Assembly: GCA_964019425.1 (NCBI GenBank)
Contig: OZ025799.1
Coordinates: 558,001 to 622,000, forward strand
Source: Flectonema sp. DT1601
Taxonomy: Eukaryota > Euglenozoa > Diplonemea > Diplonemida > Diplonemidae
Direction: 5' to 3'
DNA length: 64,000 bases
Positions 20,641 through 30,462 of the stretch are shown one piece after another (the first letter of the stretch is position 1; every line of letters starts with the position of its first letter). The notes beneath the pieces are model-generated. The model was not told the DNA's origin and did not search any database. It was given only the letters and a program-made list of their open reading frames with translations. Both the position numbers and the translations under genes were made by a program.

Positions 20641-23600
20641 ATGAGTAATCCACTCATCCCAATCCAAGATTTGGGACCACCTTCTGGCAATAAGGGACTG
20701 TCAAATATCCTGAGCGCATTAAAATCAATCGATCGTGAGAAACTTTCAACCGATAAAATACGAGGAATGACAGAGAGAGAGGTGAGAGATCCTAGACTAC
20801 AAGCGGCTTTTACAGATCCAAAAGTAGTAAATTGCATTGAAGGCAACGAAACTGGACCACTTCTCCGCGAATGGAGAACAGCACACGCTGGGATGTATAA
20901 CGCTCTATTTTGTGATATGGGAACACAAACTGACCTCCTCGACGTCGTATCTCACTGGGCTGAGACACTCCGAGAAGCCGAAAGCATTGCCAACAATCCC
21001 TCTGTAGAACGACATGCAAGTACCACTTTATGTCCTCGTTGTAGAGGAGAAGACATTGAAGAACCAGAAGATCAAATTACCATCGGAGAGATAGAAGAAA
21101 GATATAAAAAAACAAGATGCATCAACGGTGTTCAAGATCGTATAGCTTGTATGTTAGAGACGGTAAAGAGTAAAGAAAAACAAGTTTCTATATTAAAATT
21201 TATGGTAAGTCGAACCGAAGCATTCCTAAACTCAGTTTTAAGACGTGAAGACGTAACTGTTAAGAAACTCCGACATCGTATTGACAGGTTGAATAATCGA
21301 GTTCAGGATTTGGGTGGACTTCAAGATCTTGGTGATGAAGGCGATCCTTCAATGAAACCAATAACGATAAGGGTCGGAGAATATGAGAGATTTGTTCAAG
21401 AAAATAGAATGTTCAAGGAACAAGTCACACTCGGAAATTTAGAAAATCAAAATAACATGAAACGACTTGATAAGCTCACTCACACTTTACTTACTGGACA
21501 AAATGCATATATTGGATTTTTAAAACAAAAGAACACGGCATTGAAGTTATTTTCAGGTTCATTCAGAGAGGTTATCAATTTACTGGATAAGTGTACATTG
21601 TTTCCGGCGGCGCCGGAATTCAAAGACGCGTTTAAGAAATTGGGGAACTTCTTAATGAACATCGGAGACACGTTGGAATTACGCCTCGACCTAACAATAC
21701 CCGAGACAGTAGAAGATTATTCATTTGGGTCAACAACTCCAGAAAGTTCATTGTTTGAATATCACAGATCTCACGCAGCTGCTACAAGTGAGTGTCAGGA
21801 AGTTGGCTTACAGTTAACTGCAGCTTCTGAGAAACCATCAATGTATGGTCCTGACGGGTTGCTTCCTATAATTAGATTCTTTACAAGAAGATCGTTAGAG
21901 TCTGTTGAGTTTTTACTTTATAAGTTTGGCTACTCTGAAGAGAAGTTAAAAATAAAAAATGATACGAATCCTGAAAATGAAATCCTTGAAGAAGACGACC
22001 TCAAATCTGAAGAGACGGCTGTTTCAGAAAATGCGACTCCAACTGAAGCTGTTCCGGAGCTGCCTTTTAATTTATTTCTAACACTTCGGGGACTGTGTGA
22101 TTCAAAGTCTGTTGATCAAGACACTCAACCACTTGACGTATCACAAATAGTTGGAGAGATTTCAGATGATAAACAGAAGAAGCGAAAGAAGAAGAAGAAA
22201 AAAAAAAAAAAGAAGAAAAAGAGACTCAGCATCCATGACAACGATCAGCAAACCGACCACAGCGATTACAGCCAAGCCGCAGAAGAGGAAGGTGAAGAAG
22301 AAGAACAAGGTGAACATGAGAGTGGTGGAAGTAACTCTGATGAACAACCACTGTTGGCTATCGAGCCTGCAACTCCTTCAGAAGATGAAGAAGGAATTCC
22401 AGAAACACGTCCACCACCTGATGATCGGTTTAATTACTTAGTCTCTGAGACTGATCCTCATGCTGTTAACCTTTCAACAATTGTAAGGAATTGTTGTAAT
22501 TTAGAAACTGTTACTAATTCTAACACAACTGATTCATCTACTGAAAGTGATTTATCATTCATAGCGGACTTCATAACAAAGTTCAGCGTACTACAGCATT
22601 GGATAAGAATATACGTACTTGATCAACCAGAAATACCTGAACCCACACCCAAAGTTATCGAGGTACCAGTTCTCGAAGAAGTATCTCCTTTATTACCAGA
22701 ACCGCAACGACGAATACCAACACCGGAAGTTCGAATAATCACAAAGTACGCTACAAAAATTGTTGATCGAAACGACTCTGAAACTCAAACAGAATCAAAC
22801 CCAATGGTTAGTATAAAAGTAGGACCTCCCGACAGACCATCAAACTTCACAGAACTGAGTGAAGTAGAATTATCAATAATAAAATTTGAAGATGAGAAGC
22901 TAGACGCTGTCAACAGGGAAGACTATGACACTGCTAAACATCGAAAATGGTTAATTAGCGAAGCAAAACAAACTGATACGTCACTACTACCTCAAGATTC
23001 TAGTGAAGACGACGCTAAAAGACATGAAAGTCTTATTAAACTGCTACTACCAGTTTATCAATTGTATGGTCGAAGTGCTGCGATTCAATCAGCTTTGGAT
23101 GCAGTTACTGAGTTAGATCTTAGCGCAGTCTCTGGATGGCTTGAAGAACCTGATGATTCGGTTCTACCATCTGAAGAGAACAGTTCAGCAGGTTGTGCTG
23201 ATGCGAAACTATCAAGATTACGATCACTGTGTCTCTGGTTGAGAGTTCGGTGTTTTACCGTATCAAAGACATTGAATAGAATGATCATCCCAACGAAAGT
23301 TGATCAAGCAAACCCAATACTGTGGTGGGTAACAGCAGGTCTTGTTACCCTTACATTACTTCGATTATATAAACTTCAACAGCACAGGCGACAGATTGCC
23401 CAGAGAGTATTAAGTGTAAAATTAGCACAGCATCGAAGAATAATATACGAAGCACACCAAATGATTGATAATGCCATGGCAACATCATTATCAACGGGAA
23501 ATCACCGACAGTATCGAAGGTGGAAATTGCAAGCTGAAGCTGGAAAGTATCTCGAGCAGAGTGCTGATGCTATGGATGACTATCTTAAACTTCTTTTGGA

Positions 23601-24825
23601 ATACGAAGAGAGTACGACGATGAGCGTCGCTACTGTGAATAGAGCGAATGGACTTGTTAGAAAATGTAGAAAAGAATTCAATAAGGAAGTGATATCTAAA
23701 AATCAACAAATACAGTCCGACCACTCTGAAGTAAAAAGAATCCTAACAGAGCTGAAAGGAGACAGAACCAGTACTGGTGTTCAAACTGAAGAAAGAGTAA
23801 CTCACGTTCATCACGGACGAGATTTAGTCGCTGAAATCCAACTGGAACAAAAACTACAAGAAATGACTCACCGAAACACTAAGTTCACTTGGAAAGCCGC
23901 AGCAAATCTTGCAAGCCAACCGAAAAGTAAATACCCGGATACTATTTCTGGGAATTTAAAGCAGGGCAGCTTTACAAGACAGCTTATGACTGCTACTTCC
24001 CCTACTCCTTCTACGATACGTGAAAACAGCGTCACTGAAAGTGACCTTGACTTGTTATCCTCAAGGTTACCAACAGAAAAGCGTCTTATTCAAAACATAC
24101 CAGACAATGAGAGTTTCTTACCACAGTGTGATATGGTAATTAAAGCTGTTGGGGTTCAGGTAACAGAATCACATCAAGTGACGCAAAAACAATTCCAACC
24201 AGAAGTTAATTGTTTACAAAGCACGATGTTGCTTCATACTGCTTCTCAATCTGATATATTTATTGGTTCAAAACCCAATAAATGGAACGCACGTCCTAAT
24301 GGGGGTGGTACTATAGCAAAAGGTTGTACAAAAATACCAAAATTAATGCGAACACGTCCCTCTGATTCGGGTATCCCACACATCTCTGGTGGGGGTGTGC
24401 CACAGTTAATGAAATCTACTCGATCACCATTCGGAAAGAATCCTTATAATGAGTTAAAGCAACACCGCTACTGCGATTCTTGTAGAGAAAGAATCGAGAC
24501 CAGGAATCGAACTAGAGAGGCTGAGAAGGATTTTTGGTGGCTTCCAGACACTGATGTATTTAGAAACAGGGAGGAGGATGTGATTCCGTGTTTTGAAAAG
24601 TGTTGTCATTCTAACTACGAATGGATTAGAAAGATTCAACTGGAACTTTACTCTCAGGCAGGTCATCCTAATGCTGCAAAACACAGCGAGCTGCTAGCTG
24701 CTATTTGTGGACGTCCAAATCAACCTGAAAGTAATCCAGTCTGTCCACATCCTCCAGCACTTCCTCCGGCCCCTCTCGACATCTGTCCACGAAAACCAAC
24801 AACCCCTTCGCTGTTTGTTAGCTAA
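20641..24825 (+). CDS. Large scaffold-like protein with LC8-type motifs and one hydrophobic segment, 1394 aa
   Basis: The ATG follows an acceptor (20626) by 14 bases. Mostly helical and charged. Short TQT-like motifs recur: GTQTD (~94), ETQTE (~713), KQTDT (~776), GVQTE (~1045) and GVQVTE (~1170). In many proteins TQT-type sites bind dynein light chain LC8, often several per scaffold. Two Cys pairs lie in the N-terminal part (CPRC) and C-terminal part (CDSC, later CFEKCC), and may bind zinc. A 12-plus Lys run lies near residue 515, and a single hydrophobic helix (ILWWVTAGLVTLTLL) near 890-910. The Pro-rich tail ends TPSLFVS. No family is recognised. A cytoskeletal or membrane-linked scaffold is inferred. 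Confidence 0.85.
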   Translation: MSNPLIPIQDLGPPSGNKGLSNILSALKSIDREKLSTDKIRGMTEREVRDPRLQAAFTDPKVVNCIEGNETGPLLREWRTAHAGMYNALFCDMGTQTDLLDVVSHWAETLREAESIANNPSVERHASTTLCPRCRGEDIEEPEDQITIGEIEERYKKTRCINGVQDRIACMLETVKSKEKQVSILKFMVSRTEAFLNSVLRREDVTVKKLRHRIDRLNNRVQDLGGLQDLGDEGDPSMKPITIRVGEYERFVQENRMFKEQVTLGNLENQNNMKRLDKLTHTLLTGQNAYIGFLKQKNTALKLFSGSFREVINLLDKCTLFPAAPEFKDAFKKLGNFLMNIGDTLELRLDLTIPETVEDYSFGSTTPESSLFEYHRSHAAATSECQEVGLQLTAASEKPSMYGPDGLLPIIRFFTRRSLESVEFLLYKFGYSEEKLKIKNDTNPENEILEEDDLKSEETAVSENATPTEAVPELPFNLFLTLRGLCDSKSVDQDTQPLDVSQIVGEISDDKQKKRKKKKKKKKKKKKRLSIHDNDQQTDHSDYSQAAEEEGEEEEQGEHESGGSNSDEQPLLAIEPATPSEDEEGIPETRPPPDDRFNYLVSETDPHAVNLSTIVRNCCNLETVTNSNTTDSSTESDLSFIADFITKFSVLQHWIRIYVLDQPEIPEPTPKVIEVPVLEEVSPLLPEPQRRIPTPEVRIITKYATKIVDRNDSETQTESNPMVSIKVGPPDRPSNFTELSEVELSIIKFEDEKLDAVNREDYDTAKHRKWLISEAKQTDTSLLPQDSSEDDAKRHESLIKLLLPVYQLYGRSAAIQSALDAVTELDLSAVSGWLEEPDDSVLPSEENSSAGCADAKLSRLRSLCLWLRVRCFTVSKTLNRMIIPTKVDQANPILWWVTAGLVTLTLLRLYKLQQHRRQIAQRVLSVKLAQHRRIIYEAHQMIDNAMATSLSTGNHRQYRRWKLQAEAGKYLEQSADAMDDYLKLLLEYEESTTMSVATVNRANGLVRKCRKEFNKEVISKNQQIQSDHSEVKRILTELKGDRTSTGVQTEERVTHVHHGRDLVAEIQLEQKLQEMTHRNTKFTWKAAANLASQPKSKYPDTISGNLKQGSFTRQLMTATSPTPSTIRENSVTESDLDLLSSRLPTEKRLIQNIPDNESFLPQCDMVIKAVGVQVTESHQVTQKQFQPEVNCLQSTMLLHTASQSDIFIGSKPNKWNARPNGGGTIAKGCTKIPKLMRTRPSDSGIPHISGGGVPQLMKSTRSPFGKNPYNELKQHRYCDSCRERIETRNRTREAEKDFWWLPDTDVFRNREEDVIPCFEKCCHSNYEWIRKIQLELYSQAGHPNAAKHSELLAAICGRPNQPESNPVCPHPPALPPAPLDICPRKPTTPSLFVS

Positions 24826-24917
24826 TTCATTTACACTTTTTATTGATTGTTAATTTTATTATTATTATTGTTGTTTTAATAATTTAATTTCATTCATCAT
24901 AAAACAGATTAAAGAAA

Positions 24918-25442
24918 ATGTTATTTCGATCAGAAGAGAACAGATATCACCTACCAAATACGTATCTCAGGTCGAGAGATGATTTACTATTTGAGGGTAA
25001 ACACCCCATTTGGTGGAAGGCTGGGAATAGAAATTATGAAATTGAGGGTTCTGGGTTGTCATATGATGTGACAGAGACGAAAAATAAATTTTTACTCAGC
25101 ACGAGATCGTCAGTTTTTGGAACTGAAGAACGACTTTCTTACTTTCCAAAACCAAAACCTCCGTCGATAGAAAAAAAGTCACAACGTCCGAATTCAGCTC
25201 CCGCACCTGTTTCTCTTGGCGGAAAGTCTTCTCCAGGACATTGGCTTTATGGTATTCAAAGATCAACTAAACGATACCTAAAGGGTGGGAATGAAACCCC
25301 TGGTCCGAATAGCTATTTTTTGAACTTTAATAGTACGAGAAAAAAGTGTCCTTCATGCACCTTCGGAAGGAGTTCTCGATTTCCGACCAGCATCCGAGAT
25401 CGGAGGCAGTTCATATCTCAGATTGATAAAAATTTGCGATAA
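24918..25442 (+). CDS. STPGR (SHIPPO-type) repeat protein, 174 aa
   Basis: Small basic protein with the sperm-tail PG-rich repeat signature: ETPGPNSYFLNF, and weaker units SSPGHWLYG and CTFGRSSRF. STPGR/ODF3-type proteins lie within or along axonemal doublet microtubules, so this is probably a flagellar structural protein. The start follows AAAACAG at 24907. Only 92 bases separate it from the previous stop, the tightest spacing in the window. Confidence 0.75.
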   Translation: MLFRSEENRYHLPNTYLRSRDDLLFEGKHPIWWKAGNRNYEIEGSGLSYDVTETKNKFLLSTRSSVFGTEERLSYFPKPKPPSIEKKSQRPNSAPAPVSLGGKSSPGHWLYGIQRSTKRYLKGGNETPGPNSYFLNFNSTRKKCPSCTFGRSSRFPTSIRDRRQFISQIDKNLR

Positions 25443-25765
25443 CTTCTTTTTCCCTTCTTATAAAGTTCTTTTTTAATACAATCTATATATTTATACTTGA
25501 ATTAGTTATCTCCCTAATGTGCTCTATTTTTTTCACTGACACGCATCCTAAAGTTATTATTAGTTTCCACAAACAATGTTTGGCTTATCAGCTATGTAGT
25601 TTGTGCAGTTTTGAAACTAGTTTTGGCATTGAGGTCTTCTTAGTTTTTTTAAATTAAAATAACCACAGGCAAAACGCATTATGGAAAGAGAGAGTTCCCC
25701 CCTTTGATGTTATTACTAAAGTTGTATAAACATAATTACTTTTTAACAGATCGAAGGGTTTTACA
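25443..25765 (+). other. Spacer
   Basis: AT-rich, no gene seen. The acceptor TTTTTAACAG for the dioxygenase gene ends at 25749. Confidence 0.5.
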
Positions 25766-27079
25766 ATGCCGATCCCACCAGAGCTTATTAACATACCCAT
25801 AAACAAACTGTGGACACCTTGTAAGAGAGTTGGTTGTTCTTACATTGTTACGGGGATCAATCCAGAGTACTGCTGCAATGCGTGTCGAGCTGGAATTCAT
25901 GGTCCTAGATGTGCTCACGTCTCAGTAGGTGAGGCAGGTCCGTCTATTTGCGCATTAAAATCATGTGCAGATGATAAGAGTTACGGTCCTTTTAAATTAC
26001 ATCACATGGGAAGGAACATTGTAGCATTCGCAGTGATTGATGACTCCGATTCGAAGACAGATTTCCTCCGCATGGATGACAGAGGTCGCGTTAGTATGAC
26101 TGGAAAGGGAGGTCCATTCGCTCAATTTACAATAATAAGACTAGCGCCTGATATCTATTCCTTACAGTGCATTCAACATAAGAAGTTTTTAGTAAGTTGC
26201 TGTGGTAACTTACAAGGTTCTCAAGAAGATGGTCTGTGGATGCTTTCACCTATTGAATTACGTGACTTGGAATCAATTTGTGAAAGAGGTGAGTTATCAC
26301 ACACTTCAGCTATAACAGATGATCCGTCTTTACAACTTTCTGTTGATCAAAAAAGAACATTCATGGAAGCAGGTTTTGTTAAACTTGATAACTGCATCCC
26401 TCAGTCTCTAATTGATAGAGCTCTTTGTGAAATTAATTCACGACTTTGTGAGTTGGACTCTGTCACAAAGAACGGTGATGGTCACACCCAATACACTACA
26501 TCAGTACAGGGATCACCTGCGATATGTGCTTTGTTTTATAACAGTCCCTTATACAGTTTTGTTCAAAGTCTTATAGGAAGAGGTAAAGTGTCCAGGTGTT
26601 GGGGTGGTCAAATAGCTCTTCGAGGACCAACACCATCACGATATGGTCAAGGAGAGAATGTAAATATTGGATGGCATCTTGATGGAATGGATAAAAATAA
26701 ACACAGTCCGTTTTCATTATTAGTTGGAGTAACACTTTCATCCGCAACAGAGATGAATCAAGGAAATTTAGTAGTGTATCCCGGATCTCATAAGGTTCTG
26801 CTTCCAATTATTAGAGAAGTTTGGAATCAACGTGGTCAGCTACTAACAGACGAATCTCGTCCAGACCTCGGTCTCGGTACTCAAATTATGGCATCTCCGG
26901 GTGACGTTATATTAGCACATCATAAAGTAGCTCATCAGGGAGGTCTTAATACTGGAAGTAGCATCAGATATCAAGTTTACTTTAGAGTCTCTCATGTTAA
27001 TCATGAAATGTTCTCAACTACGGAACTCACTCTACAAGATCTCTGGGTTGAGTTTGAAGGGTTGAAAGGAATGACGTGA
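25766..27079 (+). CDS. Phytanoyl-CoA dioxygenase-family oxygenase with N-terminal Cys-rich/trefoil-like module, 437 aa
   Basis: The C-terminal half (~200-430) is a PhyH-type Fe(II)/2-oxoglutarate oxygenase. The iron motif HxD is WHLDGMD at ~306-308, the distal His is in AHHKVAHQGG (~390), and the 2-oxoglutarate Arg is in SIRYQVYFR. MNQGNLVVYPGSHK is the usual GxLxxxPGSH strand. The N-terminal ~150 residues are unusual. They have a Cys-rich patch (CKRVGCSYIVTG, YCCNACRAGIHGPRCAH) and then beta-rich sequence (FLRMDDRGRVSMTGKGG, YSLQCIQHKKFLVSC) that reads like a fascin or beta-trefoil repeat. The family oxidises lipids and small molecules; this substrate is unknown. Active-site ligands look intact. 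Confidence 0.88.
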   Translation: MPIPPELINIPINKLWTPCKRVGCSYIVTGINPEYCCNACRAGIHGPRCAHVSVGEAGPSICALKSCADDKSYGPFKLHHMGRNIVAFAVIDDSDSKTDFLRMDDRGRVSMTGKGGPFAQFTIIRLAPDIYSLQCIQHKKFLVSCCGNLQGSQEDGLWMLSPIELRDLESICERGELSHTSAITDDPSLQLSVDQKRTFMEAGFVKLDNCIPQSLIDRALCEINSRLCELDSVTKNGDGHTQYTTSVQGSPAICALFYNSPLYSFVQSLIGRGKVSRCWGGQIALRGPTPSRYGQGENVNIGWHLDGMDKNKHSPFSLLVGVTLSSATEMNQGNLVVYPGSHKVLLPIIREVWNQRGQLLTDESRPDLGLGTQIMASPGDVILAHHKVAHQGGLNTGSSIRYQVYFRVSHVNHEMFSTTELTLQDLWVEFEGLKGMT

Positions 27080-27746
27080 ATACAGAGATCCTGTTTTTAC
27101 ACTCGATGAACAATTAAACTAACTTACAAAATTCTTAGAAAGGGTTTCAAAGAAATAAAGTGAAGGAAATTACTGAAACTCTCAGTAGTCAAACCTACGT
27201 ATCTTACCTCTTTTTGCGATATTTGTTGTTTCGTTCATGTGATTTATATCACGTTAGACCCTTCGATGTGGTTCCTAATTATAAAAGCCGACGTGGATAT
27301 GCTGCTGATTCGCTCACACCCAATGTGATCTAATGTGGCGCCTACTTAAGTTATAAGAAGGACGTGTTCTGTCTCTCTTTTGTTTTCAAGATGTTGTTAT
27401 TACAGTTGGTATTTGATTCGCTCACCTCTCACGTTATGATGAGAAAGGTTTAAAGGCTGTGATGTGTTGTCATTTATTAGACCCTTTGATGTGGTGCTTG
27501 CTTACCTTTTATTGTGATATTAAGTCTGTCTCTTTTCTCTCCTTTTGGAAGACGGTCCTACTCTTCAAGACAACTCATTGATGTTGCTGCTGGTTCGCTC
27601 ACGCGCTTATGCGATCCGTCCTTCGATGTAGTTTATCTACCATGATGGTTCTCTCCTTTTTTTCCTCTTTTTTTGATCACTCTTTAGTTTTTTCCCCCAA
27701 CAGTTACACAACAACACTTCTATAAGTAACTTACTGCTATAATGAA
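27080..27746 (+). repeat. Spacer with diverged tandem units carrying LSU domain V-like motifs
   Basis: CCCTTCGATGTGG occurs at 27259-27271, CCCTTTGATGTGG at 27482-27494 and TCCTTCGATGTAG at 27619-27631. TTCGCTCAC occurs at 27309, 27417 and 27594. The first set resembles LSU rRNA around GATCCTTCGATGTCGGCTC, with GTTCAT ~25 bases upstream and a GGATTGTTCACCC-like block ~48 bases downstream, as in real LSU. The units are about 120-225 bases apart and strongly diverged. Repetition is certain; rRNA origin is inferred. The acceptor CCCCCAACAG ends at 27703. Confidence 0.5.
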
Positions 27747-29267
27747 ATGTACGACCGTGTCGCTGTACCACCCTCAGTCTATGGAGGTAGATCTTTTAAT
27801 CTTTATGGTTTAATGTTTGTTAAGAAACTGGACAGACGTGGAAAGGGAAAATCTGATCGACTTTTAATGCTGAACACAGTGTTACTAGTACAAACAAGCA
27901 TATCTGGAGGAGTCAAGAGAGTAACGAGTTTAGAAGAGATTACTGGTGTTGTAATTGACGAAGCAGCACAAAGATTACAGATTGATATTGCAAACGACAG
28001 GTCGTGGTTAGTTGAAACAGGTGATAGAAGAAGTCAACCAAAAACAGGTGAGGAATTCGTAACAAGGTTGGAATACTTTAGATCTCAGAGGACTGAAAAG
28101 GAGCTTCAAATTGAAAAAAAAAGAATCATTCCAAATAAAGCCCAACTGGCCCCAAGAGGAGGTGTAAGCAAGCCGAGTACGAAATTACAATTATACTCTA
28201 CAACGTTACGAAAACCAACAAGTGTGAGTATACAAAAAAGTCAAAATCGAGAAGCACTTCGAGACACAGAAGAATTCACCATTGTTTCAACACCTGGTAT
28301 GAGTCTGGGAATGGACTTAGCAATTGACGGAGGTCGAGTTACAATCAGAAACGTCACCGGACCGGCAGCAACTGCGGGAGTTCCTTTTGGTGATTTGAAG
28401 GCAGTCGGAGGTCAAATTATAACAAAACAAAAAGCATTACTTCTAGGAGCTATGTTGAAAGAAAAAATTGAAAAGGACGGCAAAGTAACTGTCTCTGTAC
28501 TAAGAGATAAGTTAAAGGAATTCGAAATAAAAAGAGAAATAGAAGTAAATCAATCCAACAAACAAGAACAAGAAGCAAGAGAAGCAATCGAGTCACTGCA
28601 ATACAACTTAGAGCGAGCAAGGCAACGAGAAGGACAAGCGAACTACCACGCGCAGCAAACACAGCTCAAAGGGGAAATTGCAGTCAAAGATTTAACTGGT
28701 AAATTGAAAGATGCTTACGTGGATGTTAACAGAGTTCAAAAAGAGAGTAAAGTTGTTCATCAAACACCGGAAGTCTTGCTTGATCAGATTTTAAATTGTA
28801 TTCCAAAACCAAAATCATTCACAGACCCTGGAGGTGTACAAGCTTCTCTAAGAGCTGTCAGAGGTGAAATCGGATATGGAAGTGACTCATCGAGAACATA
28901 CGAACAAAATGTTAACGACCAACTTCAGAGAGTTCTACGTAAAGAACAACGAGCAAAGTTGAATCTCATCGCCCAGCTGAATCATTTACAATCAGTTAAA
29001 CCTCATGCGATACCAATACCAACTCCAACACCTGCTCGTCATCAGACATTTAGTGAAACACTTCGAGATTGGAATAATGGCGTTTTAGGGTGTCCTGATC
29101 TTGCTGCAGATCGAGAGAAGGAAAATTTAGTGGCGCAGCTTCCAAAGCCTGGACAGACATTTGATCCTCCGCCTGTAAACACATATCAGGTTGGAAAGCA
29201 AAAGACGAAAGATCCGATTGGAATTAATAAAAAGTTACATGTTTACGTTGAGAAGTTGGACGTATAA
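27747..29267 (+). CDS. PH-like and PDZ-like domain protein with coiled coil, 506 aa
   Basis: Residues ~15-115 fit a PH-like fold: FNLYGLMFVKKL, SDRLLMLNTVLLVQT, RVTSLEEITGVVIDEA, LQIDIANDRSWLVE, ending in an amphipathic helix. Residues ~180-255 read as a PDZ-like domain: GMSLGMDLAIDGGRVTIRNV, GPAATAGVPFGDLKAVGG and VTVSVLRD. Then come a coiled coil (~255-340), a linker and a Pro-rich C terminus. PH-like/PDZ pairing suggests membrane or cytoskeleton recruitment. No named orthologue is recognised. Acceptor at 27703. Confidence 0.8.
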   Translation: MYDRVAVPPSVYGGRSFNLYGLMFVKKLDRRGKGKSDRLLMLNTVLLVQTSISGGVKRVTSLEEITGVVIDEAAQRLQIDIANDRSWLVETGDRRSQPKTGEEFVTRLEYFRSQRTEKELQIEKKRIIPNKAQLAPRGGVSKPSTKLQLYSTTLRKPTSVSIQKSQNREALRDTEEFTIVSTPGMSLGMDLAIDGGRVTIRNVTGPAATAGVPFGDLKAVGGQIITKQKALLLGAMLKEKIEKDGKVTVSVLRDKLKEFEIKREIEVNQSNKQEQEAREAIESLQYNLERARQREGQANYHAQQTQLKGEIAVKDLTGKLKDAYVDVNRVQKESKVVHQTPEVLLDQILNCIPKPKSFTDPGGVQASLRAVRGEIGYGSDSSRTYEQNVNDQLQRVLRKEQRAKLNLIAQLNHLQSVKPHAIPIPTPTPARHQTFSETLRDWNNGVLGCPDLAADREKENLVAQLPKPGQTFDPPPVNTYQVGKQKTKDPIGINKKLHVYVEKLDV

Positions 29268-29394
29268 TATTATGATATCTGAAGGCAATTACTAATCCTC
29301 ATGTCAACCAAGACCTGGGCGATACTTCTTTTTTTTTTTTTTTTTTTGTTCCCTTTCCCCATTCATTCTGGATAACGCTACCTTAGTTACTGAA

Positions 29395-29950
29395 GGTGTA
29401 GTAGGTGTGCTAACGAACTGGCAATATAATCTAATTGATTTTTTTTCTCTTTTTTTTTAAAGTCTCTTAAACTCCATGAAAGGAGTTTATTTGTTGACAA
29501 CGTAATTTAATTAAGTGAAAACCTACAACACTCTGCCGTATTACATTATACCTCTGATTTTGGTTTCTCAGGGCTCACGATCATTTGAGTAATTGAATAA
29601 CTCGATTCCGTACTTCCACTGAATGACACGGAAAAAGAGAGCTCTAACTTAGAACTATTTATAATGTGAAGTCCTCTACGTCATACGCAGAGTGTTTGCC
29701 AATACTAACATTACCTGTAGTCAACATGTGTCACAACTATCGTTTATTTTAGTTTACTCTGGTACAGTACAGATATTCTATTTCTTCATAGATATTTTCA
29801 AACATTTCTTGTTGAGCTTGAAATACAGTATCAAACTACCCCCCCCGTTCTAATGTTAAATCATCGTTATGTTGTTTATGATACAATACATTTGTATTTT
29901 ACGTACAAATCAAACAGTTAAACCCCCCGTTCTAATTTCTACGTACCACA
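29395..29950 (+). repeat. Dispersed non-coding repeat, copy A
   Basis: Aligns by eye over most of its length with 54767-55150. Shared blocks include AACGAACTGGCAAT-like, CTCTGCCGTATTACATTATA, CAGGGCTCACGAT, AATAACTCGATTCCGTACT, GAATGACACGGAAAAAGAGA and the 47-base core at 29862-29908. It also carries an insert (29761-29860) matched at 36559-36605. It has no coding frame, no terminal inverted repeats and no target duplication that I can see. Confidence 0.8.
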
Positions 29951-30174
29951 AAGACTGATGCACCTCTCCTTTTTCTTTCCCTTGGTTGCAGTTTCAAAAA
30001 AAAAAAAAATCAAGCAAAAAAATCTCAAAACCCTTTTTTTGACAAATGACTGCACGAAAAAAAAAAAAAAAAAAGTCTTTCCCATTCTGACTTCTTTTGT
30101 TTAGCCTTATTACTTTGTGTAGTGTTTTAATACTGTCAGGATTATTCCCTATTCTGACTCCGCTAGCGTGTTAT

Positions 30175-30310
30175 GATCTTGCACAATGAGCTAACAAAAT
30201 CTGTTTTTTTTTTTTTTGATGAAGTAGTTGATAATCAAAACCTAAACTCTGGAGTATTATTGTACCCTGTTTTTGGTTTTTTTTTTTTTAATAAAGGGCT
30301 AACGTTGATC
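30175..30310 (+). repeat. Degenerate copy of the dispersed repeat
   Basis: AAACCTAAACTCTGGAGTAT, then TGTACCCTGTTTTTGG and GGGCTAACG match the AAACCTACACTCTGCCGTAT, TATACCCTGGTTTTGG and GGGCTCACG blocks of copies A and B, with a T tract inserted. Confidence 0.5.
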
Positions 30311-30462
30311 GTATTGTAGAGTCTTTTTTTTTGTTTTTGTTTTTTGTAACATTTGCAAAAGTATTTTTATCATTAATTACTATATTTTATTTAAATTGGT
30401 TAGCTTTTGATATGCGGTACATATATTTATGTCTTTTTATATAAAGTAATCTATCTCTCTGA

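Noticed and set aside
30140-30185. Second SSU h35-like copy (GACTCCGCTAGCGTG)
   Set aside because: Similarity is too short and breaks before the diagnostic GAACGAGA.
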